A DNA stretch of 47,289 nt, from NCBI RefSeq assembly GCF_001295925.1, contig NZ_LJHQ01000027.1, positions 1 to 47,289 on the forward strand, written 5' to 3'. Both the position numbers and the translations under genes were made by a program. The notes beneath the pieces are model-generated. The model searched no databases. It worked only from the letters and a program-made list of their open reading frames with translations, and was not told where the DNA came from. Each line of letters starts with the position of its first letter. Position 1 is the first letter of the stretch. The DNA is from Allobosea sp. AAP35 (GTDB taxonomy: Bacteria; Pseudomonadota; Alphaproteobacteria; Rhizobiales; Beijerinckiaceae). Positions 8,090-18,426 of the stretch are shown one piece after another.

Positions 8090-8314
8090 TCAATCGGCGG
8101 TCAGGGCCTCGACGGCTCGTCGGATGAATGGCGCGGCGAAAACGACGACGGGCAGCATCATCGTCCAGGACAAGGCCCAGGCCGATAGCCAGCGCGACAA
8201 CGCCGGCCCCGCATCAGGGCCTGCCAGAACGGCAACGCCTGAGGCGACGGCCGAGGTCAGCCCTGCCTGGATGACGCCAAAGGCGACATGAGAGTAACGC
8301 CGCGGGATGGCCAA
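8090..8314 (-). CDS. DUF2798 small membrane protein
   Basis: A 74-aa protein beginning IPRRYSHVAFGVIQAGLT, with two membrane segments (about 10-30 and 42-62) and a basic C-terminal end (FIRRAVEALT). This is the DUF2798 pattern; function is unknown. The start is taken as TTG 8314, with GGAG about 10 bases upstream, because homologues of this family begin close to the IPRRY motif. The frame is open to an ATG at 8398, but the extra residues look non-coding. It is convergent with the YHS gene, 7 bp apart. Confidence 0.6.
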   Translation of the reverse strand: MAIPRRYSHVAFGVIQAGLTSAVASGVAVLAGPDAGPALSRWLSAWALSWTMMLPVVVFAAPFIRRAVEALTAD

Positions 8315-8425
8315 GACTTGTGCGCTCCGGCTTGGATCTGCCGGATACAAGCCACTTCCGTGCCAACACGTCCGTGCCGAGCCGTTTTCGCCGAGCACCC
8401 TCGCGGTGCGAAGGTTCCGAGAGCT

Positions 8426-9127
8426 TCAGATCGACCGGGTGACGCCGCCATCGACGCGGATGTTCTGCCCGGTGATGTAGCCGGCATCGGGCGAGAGCAG
8501 GAAGGCGATCGTCCCGGCGATCTCGTCGCTGGTGCCGTAACGTTGCATCGGCACGCGCTGGCGACGCTCCTCGGTCGCCGGCAGGCTGTCGATCCAGCCC
8601 GGCTGGACATTGTTCATCCGGATGTTGTCAGGCGCGTACTTGTCGACGAAGATCTTGGTGAAGGCGGCGAGCCCTGCCCGCGCCATCGCCGAAGTCGGGA
8701 ACATCGCGTCGGGCTCGAAGGCCCAGGCGGTCGAGATGTTGACGATGGCGCCTGATTTCTGCGCCTGCATGATCGGCGTCACCAGCCGGATCGCCCGCAC
8801 CGCGCTCAGAAAATAAACGTCGAGCCCGCGATGCCAGTCCTCGTCGGGAATGTCGAGGATAGGCGCCCTGGGCCCATGGCCGGCGCTGTTGACCAGCGCA
8901 TCGACGCGGCCCCAGCGCTCGACCGTCAGATCGACCAGCCGCTGGACGTCGTCGGCCGACAGGTTCGAGCCGGTGACGCCGAGCCCGCCAAGCTCCTTCG
9001 CCAGCGCCTCGCCCTTGCCGGATGAGGACAGGATCGCGACCTCATAGCCGTCCTTGGCGAGGCGTCGCGCGGTCGCCGCGCCCATGCCGCTGCCGCCGGC
9101 CGTCACGATCGCCACTTTCCTGGTCAT
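8426..9127 (-). CDS. short-chain dehydrogenase/reductase family protein with altered active site
   Basis: A 233-aa classical-length SDR with a Rossmann fold. It has a nucleotide motif TAGGSGMG (residues 9-16, usual TGxxxGxG with Ala for the first Gly), NSAG at 80-83, Ser132 (NIST) at the catalytic Ser position and the C-terminal ITGQNIRVDGG signature. The YxxxK pair is missing: the aligned segment reads S-A-M-A-R, so Tyr is Ser146 and Lys is Arg150. It may be an enzyme with another proton donor, or have a non-redox role. It is the last gene of the ABC-transporter operon, 36 bp after the Gfo/Idh/MocA gene. Confidence 0.75.
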   Translation of the reverse strand: MTRKVAIVTAGGSGMGAATARRLAKDGYEVAILSSSGKGEALAKELGGLGVTGSNLSADDVQRLVDLTVERWGRVDALVNSAGHGPRAPILDIPDEDWHRGLDVYFLSAVRAIRLVTPIMQAQKSGAIVNISTAWAFEPDAMFPTSAMARAGLAAFTKIFVDKYAPDNIRMNNVQPGWIDSLPATEERRQRVPMQRYGTSDEIAGTIAFLLSPDAGYITGQNIRVDGGVTRSI

Positions 9128-9163
9128 GTCCTGCTCCCGCTGCGCGTCGATGTGCGTGCGTCT

Positions 9164-10204
9164 CTAGCGGCTCGCGGCAGCGACGGAAACCGGGCCCTGC
9201 GTCGCCCCCGCCGCGATCAACGCATCGATCAGCCGGTGGACCTTGAGCGCCTCCACGCCGGTGACGCGCGGAGGTCTGCCCTGGCGCACCGCCTCGACGA
9301 AATCCGCCATCACCGCGCGGTGGTGGTCATGGGTAAACGCCATCGGGTCGGCGCCCGTGCCGCCCGCGCCGGCCTCGGCGGCGACGTTGACGCGCCGCCC
9401 GTCATGCCAGGCGATCTCCAGCGCGGTGCCGCTGAGCGAGGCGGTGGCGTTGCGGCAGATCAGTTCGATGCGTTCGGGAAAGCCGGGATAGGCTGCGGTC
9501 GTGGCGTCGATCGTGCCGAAGGCGCCATTGGCAAAGCGAGCGACGGCGCAGACCATGTCCTCGGTTTCCATCCGGTGGACCGCGCTCGTCAGGGCGTGTC
9601 CGGTCACGTCCACGATCGGCCCAGCCAGGCTCAGCATGAGGTCGAGCGTGTGAATCCCTTGCGAGATCAGCACGCCGCCGCCGTCGCGAGCAAAGCTGCC
9701 GCGGCCCGGCTCGTCGTAATAGCTCTGCGGACGCCACAGCCGGATCACGGTCGAGCAGCCGATCATGGTGCCCATGTCGCCCGAGGCGAGATGGCCAGCC
9801 AGCGTTTCCGCCGCCGGCTTGAAGCGGTGCTGCAGCACGATGCCCAGCGTCACCCCCGCCGCGTCGCAGATCGCGACGAGGTCCTGCGCCCGCGCGGTCG
9901 TGATCTCGACCGGCTTTTCCAGCAGCACATGCTTGCCTGCCTGCGCGCAGCGGCGGGCGATGTCGAGATGGGTATTGGCGGGGGTCAGGACCAGCACCGC
10001 CTCGACGCTTGTGTCGTCGAGGATGGTCTCCAGGCTGTCGCAGAGCGGGAAGGGAAAGCTCTCGCCAAAGCGCGCACGCCGCTCCGCGCTGGGGCTGAAA
10101 GCGTGGACCACCTCGACCCGGTCAGCGAGATCGACGAGGCCACGCGCATGCGGCGTAACCGCCATGCCGAGCCCGACGATCCCGATACGCAGGCGCTCCA
10201 TCAT
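9164..10204 (-). CDS. Gfo/Idh/MocA-family oxidoreductase
   Basis: A 346-aa NAD(P)-dependent dehydrogenase. The N-terminal Rossmann domain (1-125) has GIVGLGMAVTPHARGL and the EKPVE segment with the conserved Lys. The C-terminal alpha/beta domain holds GGGVLISQGIHTLDLM, with the His of the catalytic region. Members oxidise or reduce sugars, inositols and related compounds; this substrate is not known. Tandem ATG codons at 10204 and 10201 are both usable, with GGAAG upstream. It sits 23 bp after the double ATPase gene and before the SDR, so it probably processes the imported solute. Confidence 0.8.
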   Translation of the reverse strand: MMERLRIGIVGLGMAVTPHARGLVDLADRVEVVHAFSPSAERRARFGESFPFPLCDSLETILDDTSVEAVLVLTPANTHLDIARRCAQAGKHVLLEKPVEITTARAQDLVAICDAAGVTLGIVLQHRFKPAAETLAGHLASGDMGTMIGCSTVIRLWRPQSYYDEPGRGSFARDGGGVLISQGIHTLDLMLSLAGPIVDVTGHALTSAVHRMETEDMVCAVARFANGAFGTIDATTAAYPGFPERIELICRNATASLSGTALEIAWHDGRRVNVAAEAGAGGTGADPMAFTHDHHRAVMADFVEAVRQGRPPRVTGVEALKVHRLIDALIAAGATQGPVSVAAASR

Positions 10205-10227
10205 CCCGTTGTCTTCCGACGGGCCGC

Positions 10228-12078
<1,851 letters not shown>

Positions 12079-12103
12079 GCGAATGCCTTCCGGAAGTTAA
12101 AGG

Positions 12104-13045
12104 TCAGATGACGCGACGCGGATCGAGGGCGTCGCGCAGTCCGTCGCCGATGAAGTTGATCGAGAGCACGGTCAGGAAGATCGCCGCTCCAGGGAAAAGG
12201 GCCCAGTGGGGTGCCGAATCGAGATGGTCCTTCGCATCGAACAGCAGGCGCCCCCAGGTCGGGATATCGGGCGGGAAGCCCAGGCCCAGAAAGGACAGCG
12301 TCGATTCGGCGATGATCGCGGAGGACACCTCGATCGTCGCCGCCACGATGACCGGCCCGATCGCGTTGGGCAGGATGTGGTGGACCATCTGGCGAAATTT
12401 GGTCGCGCCCTGGGCCCTGGCGGCCTCGACGAACTCCTTCTCGCGCAACGACATGAACTGCGCACGCACAAGCCGTGCCACGGGCATCCATTTCAGCCCG
12501 CCGATGACGACGACGATCAGGACGAAGACACCGCCCTCGACGCCGAAGGCCGCCTTGAGCTGCTCGCGGAAGAAATAGATCACCAGCAGCAGGAGCGGCA
12601 GTTGCGGCAGCGACAGGAACAGATCCGTCACCCACATCAGGAAGTTGTCGACCGCGCCGCGCGACATGCCGGCGATCGCGCCGATCAGGATGCCGAAGAA
12701 GGTCGCGACGAACATCGCCGCAAGCCCGACCGCCAGCGAAATCCGCCCGCCATAGATCATCCGGGCGAGCAGATCCTGCCCGAGATCGTCGGTGCCGAAC
12801 GGGTGCTGCCAGGAAGGCGTCTGCAACTGCGCCGAGAAGTCGATGTCGTTGATCGCCACCGGCCACAGCCAGGGGCCGATGACGACGCCCAGGATCAGCG
12901 TGCCGAGCACGAAGCTGCTCGCCATCGCCAGCTTGTGGCGACGGAAACGCTTCCAGGTTTCGCGCCCCGGCGAGGTGCCGGCGCTCGTCTGCGCTGGGCC
13001 CGACACGGGCTCAGCTGAAGGAGATGCGAGGGTCGAGCCAGCCAT
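12104..13045 (-). CDS. ABC transporter permease, DppC/OppC type
   Basis: A 313-aa permease with a cytosolic N-terminus, a first membrane segment at about 41-62 (KLAMASSFVLGTLILGVVIG), five further segments, and the EAA-loop sequence VEAARAQGATKFRQMVHHILPNA. The periplasmic loop with FGTDDLGQDLLARMIYGGR is typical of DppC. ATG 13045 overlaps the end of the upstream permease gene by 35 bp and lacks a clear ribosome site; a GTG at 13006 is an alternative that nearly abolishes the overlap. Confidence 0.88.
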   Translation of the reverse strand: MAGSTLASPSAEPVSGPAQTSAGTSPGRETWKRFRRHKLAMASSFVLGTLILGVVIGPWLWPVAINDIDFSAQLQTPSWQHPFGTDDLGQDLLARMIYGGRISLAVGLAAMFVATFFGILIGAIAGMSRGAVDNFLMWVTDLFLSLPQLPLLLLVIYFFREQLKAAFGVEGGVFVLIVVVIGGLKWMPVARLVRAQFMSLREKEFVEAARAQGATKFRQMVHHILPNAIGPVIVAATIEVSSAIIAESTLSFLGLGFPPDIPTWGRLLFDAKDHLDSAPHWALFPGAAIFLTVLSINFIGDGLRDALDPRRVI

Positions 13046-13970
13046 AAAGGATATCCGCGATGAGATTGAACAGGACGACGAGGCAGGCGAAGACGAAGGT
13101 CACGGCCATGATGACCGGCGTGTCGTTGGCGAGAATCGCGTCGATGAGGAGCGAGCCGATGCCGGGTATCCGGAAGATCTGCTCGGTGACGATGGCGCCG
13201 CCGAAAACCGCCGGCATCTGCAGGGCGACCAGCGTGACGACCGGGATCAGCGCGTTGCGGGTGATGTGGCGCAGGGTCACGGTCTTTTCGCCCAGCCCCT
13301 TGGCGCGCGCGGTCGTGACATAATCCAGCCGGATCACATCGAGCACGGCCGAGCGGACATAGCGGGTGTAGGACGCCGCCTGGAACAGCCCGAGCACGGT
13401 GATCGGCATGATCGCCTGGCGGAACATCTCCCAGTACCAGCGCCAGCCGGTGGCCGCGAGATCCGAGCGGTAGACGAAGGGAAACCAGTCGAGCGTGACC
13501 GAGAAGATCAGGATCAGCAGCAGGCCGGTGAAGAAGGTCGGCAGCGAGAAGCCCACAAAAGCCAGCGTATTGGCGACCTGGTCGAACAGCGAATAGGGCC
13601 GCGTCGCGGCGTAGATGCCGACCGGCAAGGCGATGCACAGGGCCAGGATCTGCGACGAGCCGACGATGAACAGCGTGGTGGGGACGCGCTGCAGGATCAG
13701 CGTGTCGACATCGATGCGGCTGGCGAAGGAGAAGCCCCAGTCACCCTGCACCATGTTGGACAGCCAGCGCACATAGCGCACCATGATCGGGTCGTTGAGC
13801 CCGAAGCTGGCGCGCAGAGCCTCGCGAACCTCAGGCGGCACATTGGGGTTCGTCGCCATTTCCGAGAACGGATCGCCCGGCGCCAGGGCGAGCACGGTGA
13901 ACAGGATCAGGCTGATGCCGAGCAGGCTCGGAATGGCGATCAGCAATCGCCTCAGCAGGTAAGCGCCCAT
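13011..13970 (-). CDS. ABC transporter permease, DppB/OppB type
   Basis: A 319-aa permease opening with MGAYLLRRLLIAIPSLLGIS, the typical first helix of DppB, then a long periplasmic loop (GDPFSEMATNPNVPPEVREALRASFGL), six segments in all, and the EAA motif TARAKGLGEKTVTLRHITRNALIP. It pairs with the DppC-type permease. It lies 156 bp after the SBP gene; that gap holds two strong hairpins that may lower readthrough. Confidence 0.9.
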   Translation of the reverse strand: MGAYLLRRLLIAIPSLLGISLILFTVLALAPGDPFSEMATNPNVPPEVREALRASFGLNDPIMVRYVRWLSNMVQGDWGFSFASRIDVDTLILQRVPTTLFIVGSSQILALCIALPVGIYAATRPYSLFDQVANTLAFVGFSLPTFFTGLLLILIFSVTLDWFPFVYRSDLAATGWRWYWEMFRQAIMPITVLGLFQAASYTRYVRSAVLDVIRLDYVTTARAKGLGEKTVTLRHITRNALIPVVTLVALQMPAVFGGAIVTEQIFRIPGIGSLLIDAILANDTPVIMAVTFVFACLVVLFNLIADILYGWLDPRISFS

Positions 13971-14018
13971 GAAACAAACTCTTTATCAATGCGGTCTTGC
14001 GCCGCCGTGAGGCGCGGA

Positions 14019-14043
14019 ACGCCGGTGACAAACACACCGGCGT
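14019..14043. repeat. perfect 9-bp hairpin before the dppB-like gene
   Basis: ACGCCGGTG (14019-14027), a 7-base loop, then CACCGGCGT (14035-14043). On the minus strand it lies about 50 bases before the permease ATG and after the terminator-like hairpin at 14063-14119. There is no T-run on either side. It could shield the mRNA of the downstream genes from 3'-5' decay or act as an operator. Confidence 0.5.
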
Positions 14044-14062
14044 GTCTGCTTTGTCAGAAATG

Positions 14063-14119
14063 AAAAGGGAGCGGAACCTCCCCCGCGCGGCTTTCTGGCC
14101 GCGCGGTCGGCCCGCTCCC
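14063..14119 (-). terminator. terminator-like hairpin after the SBP gene
   Basis: Read on the minus strand, GGGAGCGG pairs with CCGCTCCC (complements at 14112-14119 and 14067-14074) and is followed by TTTTCATTT. The loop holds a second self-complementary pair, CCGCGCGG twice (14083-14090 and 14099-14106). It starts 7 bp after the SBP stop codon. The U-run is short, so partial termination is likely, which would give more SBP than permease, as is common for such operons. Confidence 0.6.
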
Positions 14120-14126
14120 TCAGGTC

Positions 14127-15914
14127 TTAGCTGCGATACCAGGCGGCGAGGTTCCAGGTATCGACATCCCAGCCGCTGTGGTCATGCATCAGGTTGGTCA
14201 CCGACGCCGCGACGCGGGTGCGCGACAGAAGCGGCAGCACCACATGGGCTTCGCAGAAGATCTCGTTGACCTTGATCAGAAGCGCGGCGCGCTTGGCGGG
14301 GTCGAGTTCCTTCTGCGCCGCCAGATAGGCCGCGTCGGCTTCCTTGTCGGTGTAGCGCGAGACGTTGCGGCCCAGCCACTTGTTGTCCTTGGTGGCGACC
14401 TCCCAGGAGACGAACTGGTTGAGGAAGCGCTCCGGGTCGGGCTGGGGCTGCGTGGTCGTGTACATCTCCATGTCGACATAGAGCTTGGTGTAGGTGTCGG
14501 GGTTTGCCACGTCCGACGAGAAAAACACCGAAGCGGTAACCGACTTCAGCTCCAGGTCGATGCCGGCGCGCTGGCAGGCCTGCTTGATGATCTGCTGGGT
14601 CTTCTGGCGCGGGGCGTTGATCGAGGTCTGGAAGACGTATTTGAGCTTCTTGCCGTCCTTCTCGCGGATGCCGTCCGAGCCGCGCTTGTAGCCGGCGTCG
14701 TCGAGGATCTTGTTCGCCTTGTCGATGCTGAACTCGTATTTCAGCTTCTGCGACTTGAACTGCGCCGGCTGGTTCACGAAGCTCGCCGTGGCGACGCCGC
14801 CGCGGCCATAGATGAACTTCTGAACCGAGTCGCGGTCGATTAGCAGGTTGATCGCCTCGCGGACCTTCGGATCCGACAGCGTCGGATGCTTGGTCTTGAT
14901 GCTGGAGCGCTCGCCATCGACCTCGGTCCACGGATCAGTGGTGTTGAGGATGATGAACTCGATGTCGCCGGAAGCGACGGCGCTGATCTTGCCGCGACCG
15001 CCGGTCTCCATGCGCTTGAGGACTTCGTCCTCGACCTGGAGGTTCCAGGCATAGTCGTATTCGCCGGTTTGCAACACGGCGCGGGCAGCCGAGACCGCGT
15101 CACCGCCGCCCTTTACTTCGAGTTTGTCGAAATGCGGCTGGTTGGCGACATGGTATTCGGTGTTGCGCTCGGCGGTCAGGATGTCGCCGGGCTTGAAATC
15201 GGCGAACTTGTAGGCGCCGGTGCCGACGGGCTTCAGGTTGGCCGGAGCCTCGCGCGACTTGGCGCCCTTGTACTCGCCGAAGTGATGCTTGGGGATGATC
15301 ATGCCGGCGACGCCGACGAAGGGGTCGGCCCAGAACGGCGTCGGCTCCTTGAAGATCACCTTGATCGTCAGGTCGTCGACCTTCTCGACCTTGATGTCCT
15401 TGTAGGCGCCGGTGGTGTAGGCGGCGGTCGCCGGATCGGCGGCATATTCCCAGGTGAAGACGGCGTCGTCAGCGGTGAGGGGCTTGCCGTCATGCCATTT
15501 CACGCCGGGCTTGATCTTCCAGATCACTTCCTTGCCGTCGGCCGAGAGGCCGCCATTGGCCTTGCTCGGAATTTCAGCCGCGAGCTGCGGGAAGAGATTG
15601 CCGTCCTTGTCCCAGCCGGCGAGCGGCTCGTAGAAGATGCGCGAGGCGATCTGGTCCTTGGTGCCGCTGGCGAAATGCGGGTTCAGCAGCGTCGGAGCCT
15701 GCCAAAGCAGCATCTTGAGCGGCCCGCCGCCGCCGGCCTTGGTCGGCTTGTAGGGCAGGGTGGCGTTGGCCATGGCCACGCCGTTGAAGGCGAGCAGCTG
15801 GTTGGCGAAAGGCGCTGCCAGGCCGACGGCTGCCGCTTTCTTGAGGAAGGAGCGGCGCGACATGGCACCGGTCTTCACGCGGGCGATCATTGGCCCCAAA
15901 TCCTGGTCGTTCAT
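14127..15914 (-). CDS. ABC transporter substrate-binding protein, family 5 (peptide/solute)
   Basis: A 595-aa SBP_bac_5 protein. Near the N-terminus a twin-arginine signal SRRSFLKK (about 19-26) is followed by a hydrophobic stretch ending GVAMA, so Tat export is likely. The family core is evident: LLWQAPTLLNPHF, ADDAVFTWEYAADPATA, VGTGAYKFADFKPGD and VREAINLLIDRDSVQKFIYG. Start ATG 15914 is set by GGAGAG 6 bases upstream. Family 5 proteins bind peptides, opines, nickel or oligosaccharides; the two oxidoreductases in the operon hint at a reduced organic solute rather than a plain peptide. It is the first gene of a six-gene minus-strand operon. Confidence 0.88.
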   Translation of the reverse strand: MNDQDLGPMIARVKTGAMSRRSFLKKAAAVGLAAPFANQLLAFNGVAMANATLPYKPTKAGGGGPLKMLLWQAPTLLNPHFASGTKDQIASRIFYEPLAGWDKDGNLFPQLAAEIPSKANGGLSADGKEVIWKIKPGVKWHDGKPLTADDAVFTWEYAADPATAAYTTGAYKDIKVEKVDDLTIKVIFKEPTPFWADPFVGVAGMIIPKHHFGEYKGAKSREAPANLKPVGTGAYKFADFKPGDILTAERNTEYHVANQPHFDKLEVKGGGDAVSAARAVLQTGEYDYAWNLQVEDEVLKRMETGGRGKISAVASGDIEFIILNTTDPWTEVDGERSSIKTKHPTLSDPKVREAINLLIDRDSVQKFIYGRGGVATASFVNQPAQFKSQKLKYEFSIDKANKILDDAGYKRGSDGIREKDGKKLKYVFQTSINAPRQKTQQIIKQACQRAGIDLELKSVTASVFFSSDVANPDTYTKLYVDMEMYTTTQPQPDPERFLNQFVSWEVATKDNKWLGRNVSRYTDKEADAAYLAAQKELDPAKRAALLIKVNEIFCEAHVVLPLLSRTRVAASVTNLMHDHSGWDVDTWNLAAWYRS

Positions 15915-15937
15915 AAAGTCTCTCCGCTCGACGTATG

Positions 15938-15972
15938 GTGCCGGTTGTCCGGCGTCTTTGTGCCGGTTGTCC
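15938..15972 (-). promoter_or_regulatory. 13-bp direct repeat, 22-bp period, in the SBP leader
   Basis: GTGCCGGTTGTCC occurs at 15938-15950 and again exactly at 15960-15972; read with the operon it is GGACAACCGGCAC twice. The period of 22 bp is two turns of B-DNA, so a protein could bind both copies on one face. It lies 24-58 bp before the SBP start codon. I interpret it as a candidate operator for the transport operon; no regulator gene is adjacent. Confidence 0.45.
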
Positions 15973-15987
15973 CTCTCGGTCGCGCTC

Positions 15988-16016
15988 AGCAAGCCATGTG
16001 CCAACGCGCACGTCAA
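15988..16016 (-). promoter_or_regulatory. possible promoter of the transport operon
   Basis: On the minus strand TTGACG (complement 16011-16016), 17 bases, then CTTGCT (complement 15988-15993). The -35 box is good and the -10 is weak, as is often the case in alphaproteobacteria. A start near 15981 would put the direct repeats inside the first bases of the transcript. Confidence 0.3.
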
Positions 16017-16143
16017 CCATGCGCCGGGCGCAGGCCAATTCGAGGTGTGGGATGGCCATGTCGCCGCGAACCGACCTCGCAGCTGCAGCATGACAGAGCT
16101 TTGAGGCGGGCATCGCGCTTTCGCAGGGAACGGCGAGGATTGT

Positions 16144-17037
16144 TCAGTCGGTGAAGACGACCGTCTTCTTGCCGTTCAGCACGACGCGGTCTTCGAGATG
16201 GTGCAGCACGGCACGCGCCAGCACGCGCCGCTCGATATCGCGGCCCTTGCGCACCAGATCCTCGGGCATGTCGCGATGCGAGATTCGCTCGACGTCCTGC
16301 TCGATGATCGGGCCCTCGTCCAGGTCGGGCGTGACGTAATGGGCGGTCGCGCCGATCAGCTTCACCCCGCGCTCATGGGCCTGATGATAGGGCTTGGCAC
16401 CCTTGAAGCCGGGCAGGAAGGAGTGATGAATATTGATGCAGCGTCCGAGCAGCTTGGCCGAAAATCCATCGGACAGGATCTGCATGTAGCGCGCCAGGAC
16501 GACGAGATCGGTCTGCGTCTCCTGCACCAGCCGCCAGATCGCTGCCTCCTGCTCCATCTTGGTCTGCCGCGTCACGGGCAGATGGTGGAAGGGCAGGTCG
16601 CCGAGATCGGTCGAGGACAGATGCTCGCGGCCATGGTTGGAGACGATGGCCGCGATCTCCATCGGCAGTTCGCCGATGCGCCAGCGATAGAGCAGGTCGC
16701 TCAGGCAGTGGTCGAATTTGGAGACCAGAAGCATGACGCGCTTTTTCGTCGCACGCTCGCGCAGGGTGAAATCCATGCCAAAGCGCAGGGCAAGATCCCC
16801 CACCGACGCCGCGATCGCCTGATGCGGAGCGCTCTCGTCGAGCCGGGCGAAAACGACGCGCATGAAGAAGCGGCTGGTCTCGACATCGTTGAATTGCTGC
16901 GCGTCGAGGATATTGCAGCCGGCTTCGAACAGCAGCGTCGAGACGGCCGCGACGATGCCCGGGCGGTCCGGACAGGAGAGGGTGAGAATGGCGGTACGCT
17001 CGGACAAGGCTTGGTCGAAGCTTGTGTGTTCGGACAT
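16144..17037 (-). CDS. purU: formyltetrahydrofolate deformylase
   Basis: A 297-aa enzyme that hydrolyses 10-formyl-THF to THF and formate, balancing one-carbon pools. It has an N-terminal ACT domain (about 15-95, [19 protein letters not shown]) and a formyltransferase-fold domain (about 98-290). The catalytic set Asn202, His204 and Asp240 is intact in [13 protein letters not shown] and [10 protein letters not shown]. Start ATG 17037 is chosen at the MSEHTSFDQ end, because the open frame beyond it has low-complexity non-family sequence; no clear ribosome site is seen. Genes of this family often sit near C1 or methylated-amine catabolism, but here its neighbours are the ABC operon and an iolG-like gene. 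Confidence 0.92.
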   Translation of the reverse strand: MSEHTSFDQALSERTAILTLSCPDRPGIVAAVSTLLFEAGCNILDAQQFNDVETSRFFMRVVFARLDESAPHQAIAASVGDLALRFGMDFTLRERATKKRVMLLVSKFDHCLSDLLYRWRIGELPMEIAAIVSNHGREHLSSTDLGDLPFHHLPVTRQTKMEQEAAIWRLVQETQTDLVVLARYMQILSDGFSAKLLGRCINIHHSFLPGFKGAKPYHQAHERGVKLIGATAHYVTPDLDEGPIIEQDVERISHRDMPEDLVRKGRDIERRVLARAVLHHLEDRVVLNGKKTVVFTD

Positions 17038-17400
17038 GGCTGACGCCGCCGGCACGGGCGGCCCTTTGCGGGAATGACAGGGGAAAGACGGGCGAGGGGA
17101 CGGCTTCTGCGCGCAACGCGCCGCGCTCAACCTCGCCGTGGAAAAGCCCGGCGCGCGATGATCTGGCAGTCACCGGCTGCCGCGTGGGCCCGCGACCCAA
17201 ATCCCCTGACGAGGCTGTGCGTCATCATGAATCCGATATCGGCCAAGGCCGTTTGTAGCCAGACGCGGATGCACACCCCCAAGGCATGACTTGTCAAGAC
17301 ACCGAGGCGTCGGCTTGACGATCGGGGGCGAAGCATGACTGACACAACTCAGTGACACGAAGCCGCACCAGGCTGACGACAGGCAGGGACGATCCGCCCG
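17038..17400. other. 363-bp divergent intergenic region, purU / iolG-like gene
   Basis: I see no convincing gene in this stretch. It must carry the promoters of both flanking genes. Near the right end there is a candidate promoter (listed separately). Near 17062-17090 a short GCGGGAATGACAGG stretch resembles one end of the dispersed GTCATCC palindromes, but no matching other end is found. Confidence 0.4.
17315..17353 (+). promoter_or_regulatory. weak candidate promoter/operator of the iolG-like gene
   Basis: TTGACG at 17315-17320, 17 bases, then ACTGAC at 17338-17343. The -10 region overlaps a small inverted repeat, ACTGA (17338-17342) with TCAGT (17349-17353), and a direct repeat TGACAC (17340 and 17353). 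The match to the -10 consensus is poor, so this is only a suggestion. Confidence 0.25.
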
Positions 17401-18426
17401 ATGACGACGAGACGAGCGACGCTGAAGGTGGGGCTGCTGGGCGCGGGACGGATCGGCCGCATCCATGGCCAGAACGTCGCGGCTCATCGCGATGCGGACC
17501 TCGTCGCCGTCGCCGACGCCATGCCCGAGGCTGCAGCCGCGCTCGCTGCTGCCACTGGAACGCGGGTCGCGAGCGCCGAAGCCATCCTGTCCGATCCCGG
17601 CATCGATGCGGTTCTGATCTGCGCCCCGACCGACACCCATGCCGATCTGATCGAGGCGGCCGTCTCGGGCGGCAAGGCGGTGTTCTGCGAGAAGCCGGTC
17701 GATCTCGACGCAGAGCGCATCCGCCGCTGCCTGGCTGTGGTCGAGCGGTCCGGCCAGCCCCTGATGATCGGCTTCAACCGCCGCTTCGATCCGAGCTTCG
17801 CCGCGCTGGAGGCGAGGCTGCGGGCGGGTGAGGCCGGCGAAATCGAGATCGTCACGGTGATCTCGCGCGATCCTTCGCCGCCGCCGGTGGACTATGTGGC
17901 GCGCTCCGGCGGGCTCTTCCGCGACATGATGATCCATGATTTCGACATGGCCCGCTTCCTCCTGGCCGAGGAGCCCATCGAGGTCTTCGCGCTCGGCTCG
18001 GCGCTGGTCGATCCGGCGATCGGAGCGGCTGGCGACGTCGACACCGCCGCCGTGCTGATGAAGACGGCTTCGGGCAGGATCGCGCAGATTTCGAATTCCC
18101 GCCGCGCCACCTATGGCTACGACCAGCGCATCGAGGTGCATGGCTCCAGGGGCATGCTGCGGGCCGGCAATATCCACGAGACGACGGTCGAAAGCGCCAC
18201 GGCCGCCGGTTTCCGCGCCGATCCCGTGCAGAATTTCTTCCTCGCGCGCTATGCCGCGGCCTATCGCGCCGAACTCGATGCCTTCATCGCCACCTGCCTC
18301 GGCGGTACGGCCCCGACGCCCTCGGGGCGCGACGGCCTGAAGGCGCAGATCCTGGCCGATGCCGCAACCGCATCGGCCAAGACCGGCAAGCCGGTCGCGG
18401 TGTCGCTGACGGAGGACCTGACATGA
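17401..18426 (+). CDS. iolG: Gfo/Idh/MocA dehydrogenase, inositol 2-dehydrogenase-like
   Basis: A 341-aa NAD-dependent dehydrogenase. The Rossmann motif is GLLGAGRIGRIHGQNVA (about 11-27), followed by EKPVDLD with the conserved Lys, GFNRRFDPSF, and FRDMMIHDFDMARFLL with the catalytic Asp/His region. These segments match bacterial inositol 2-dehydrogenases, which oxidise myo-inositol to scyllo-inosose; related sugar dehydrogenases share them. No other iol gene (iolB/C/D/E) is in the window, so the substrate is not certain. It overlaps the following inositol-monophosphatase-family gene by 4 bp (ATGA). Confidence 0.8.
   Translation: MTTRRATLKVGLLGAGRIGRIHGQNVAAHRDADLVAVADAMPEAAAALAAATGTRVASAEAILSDPGIDAVLICAPTDTHADLIEAAVSGGKAVFCEKPVDLDAERIRRCLAVVERSGQPLMIGFNRRFDPSFAALEARLRAGEAGEIEIVTVISRDPSPPPVDYVARSGGLFRDMMIHDFDMARFLLAEEPIEVFALGSALVDPAIGAAGDVDTAAVLMKTASGRIAQISNSRRATYGYDQRIEVHGSRGMLRAGNIHETTVESATAAGFRADPVQNFFLARYAAAYRAELDAFIATCLGGTAPTPSGRDGLKAQILADAATASAKTGKPVAVSLTEDLT

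Noticed and set aside
17062..17090. Possible seventh dispersed palindrome
   Set aside because: Only one arm-like stretch is present and no complementary arm was found within 200 bp.
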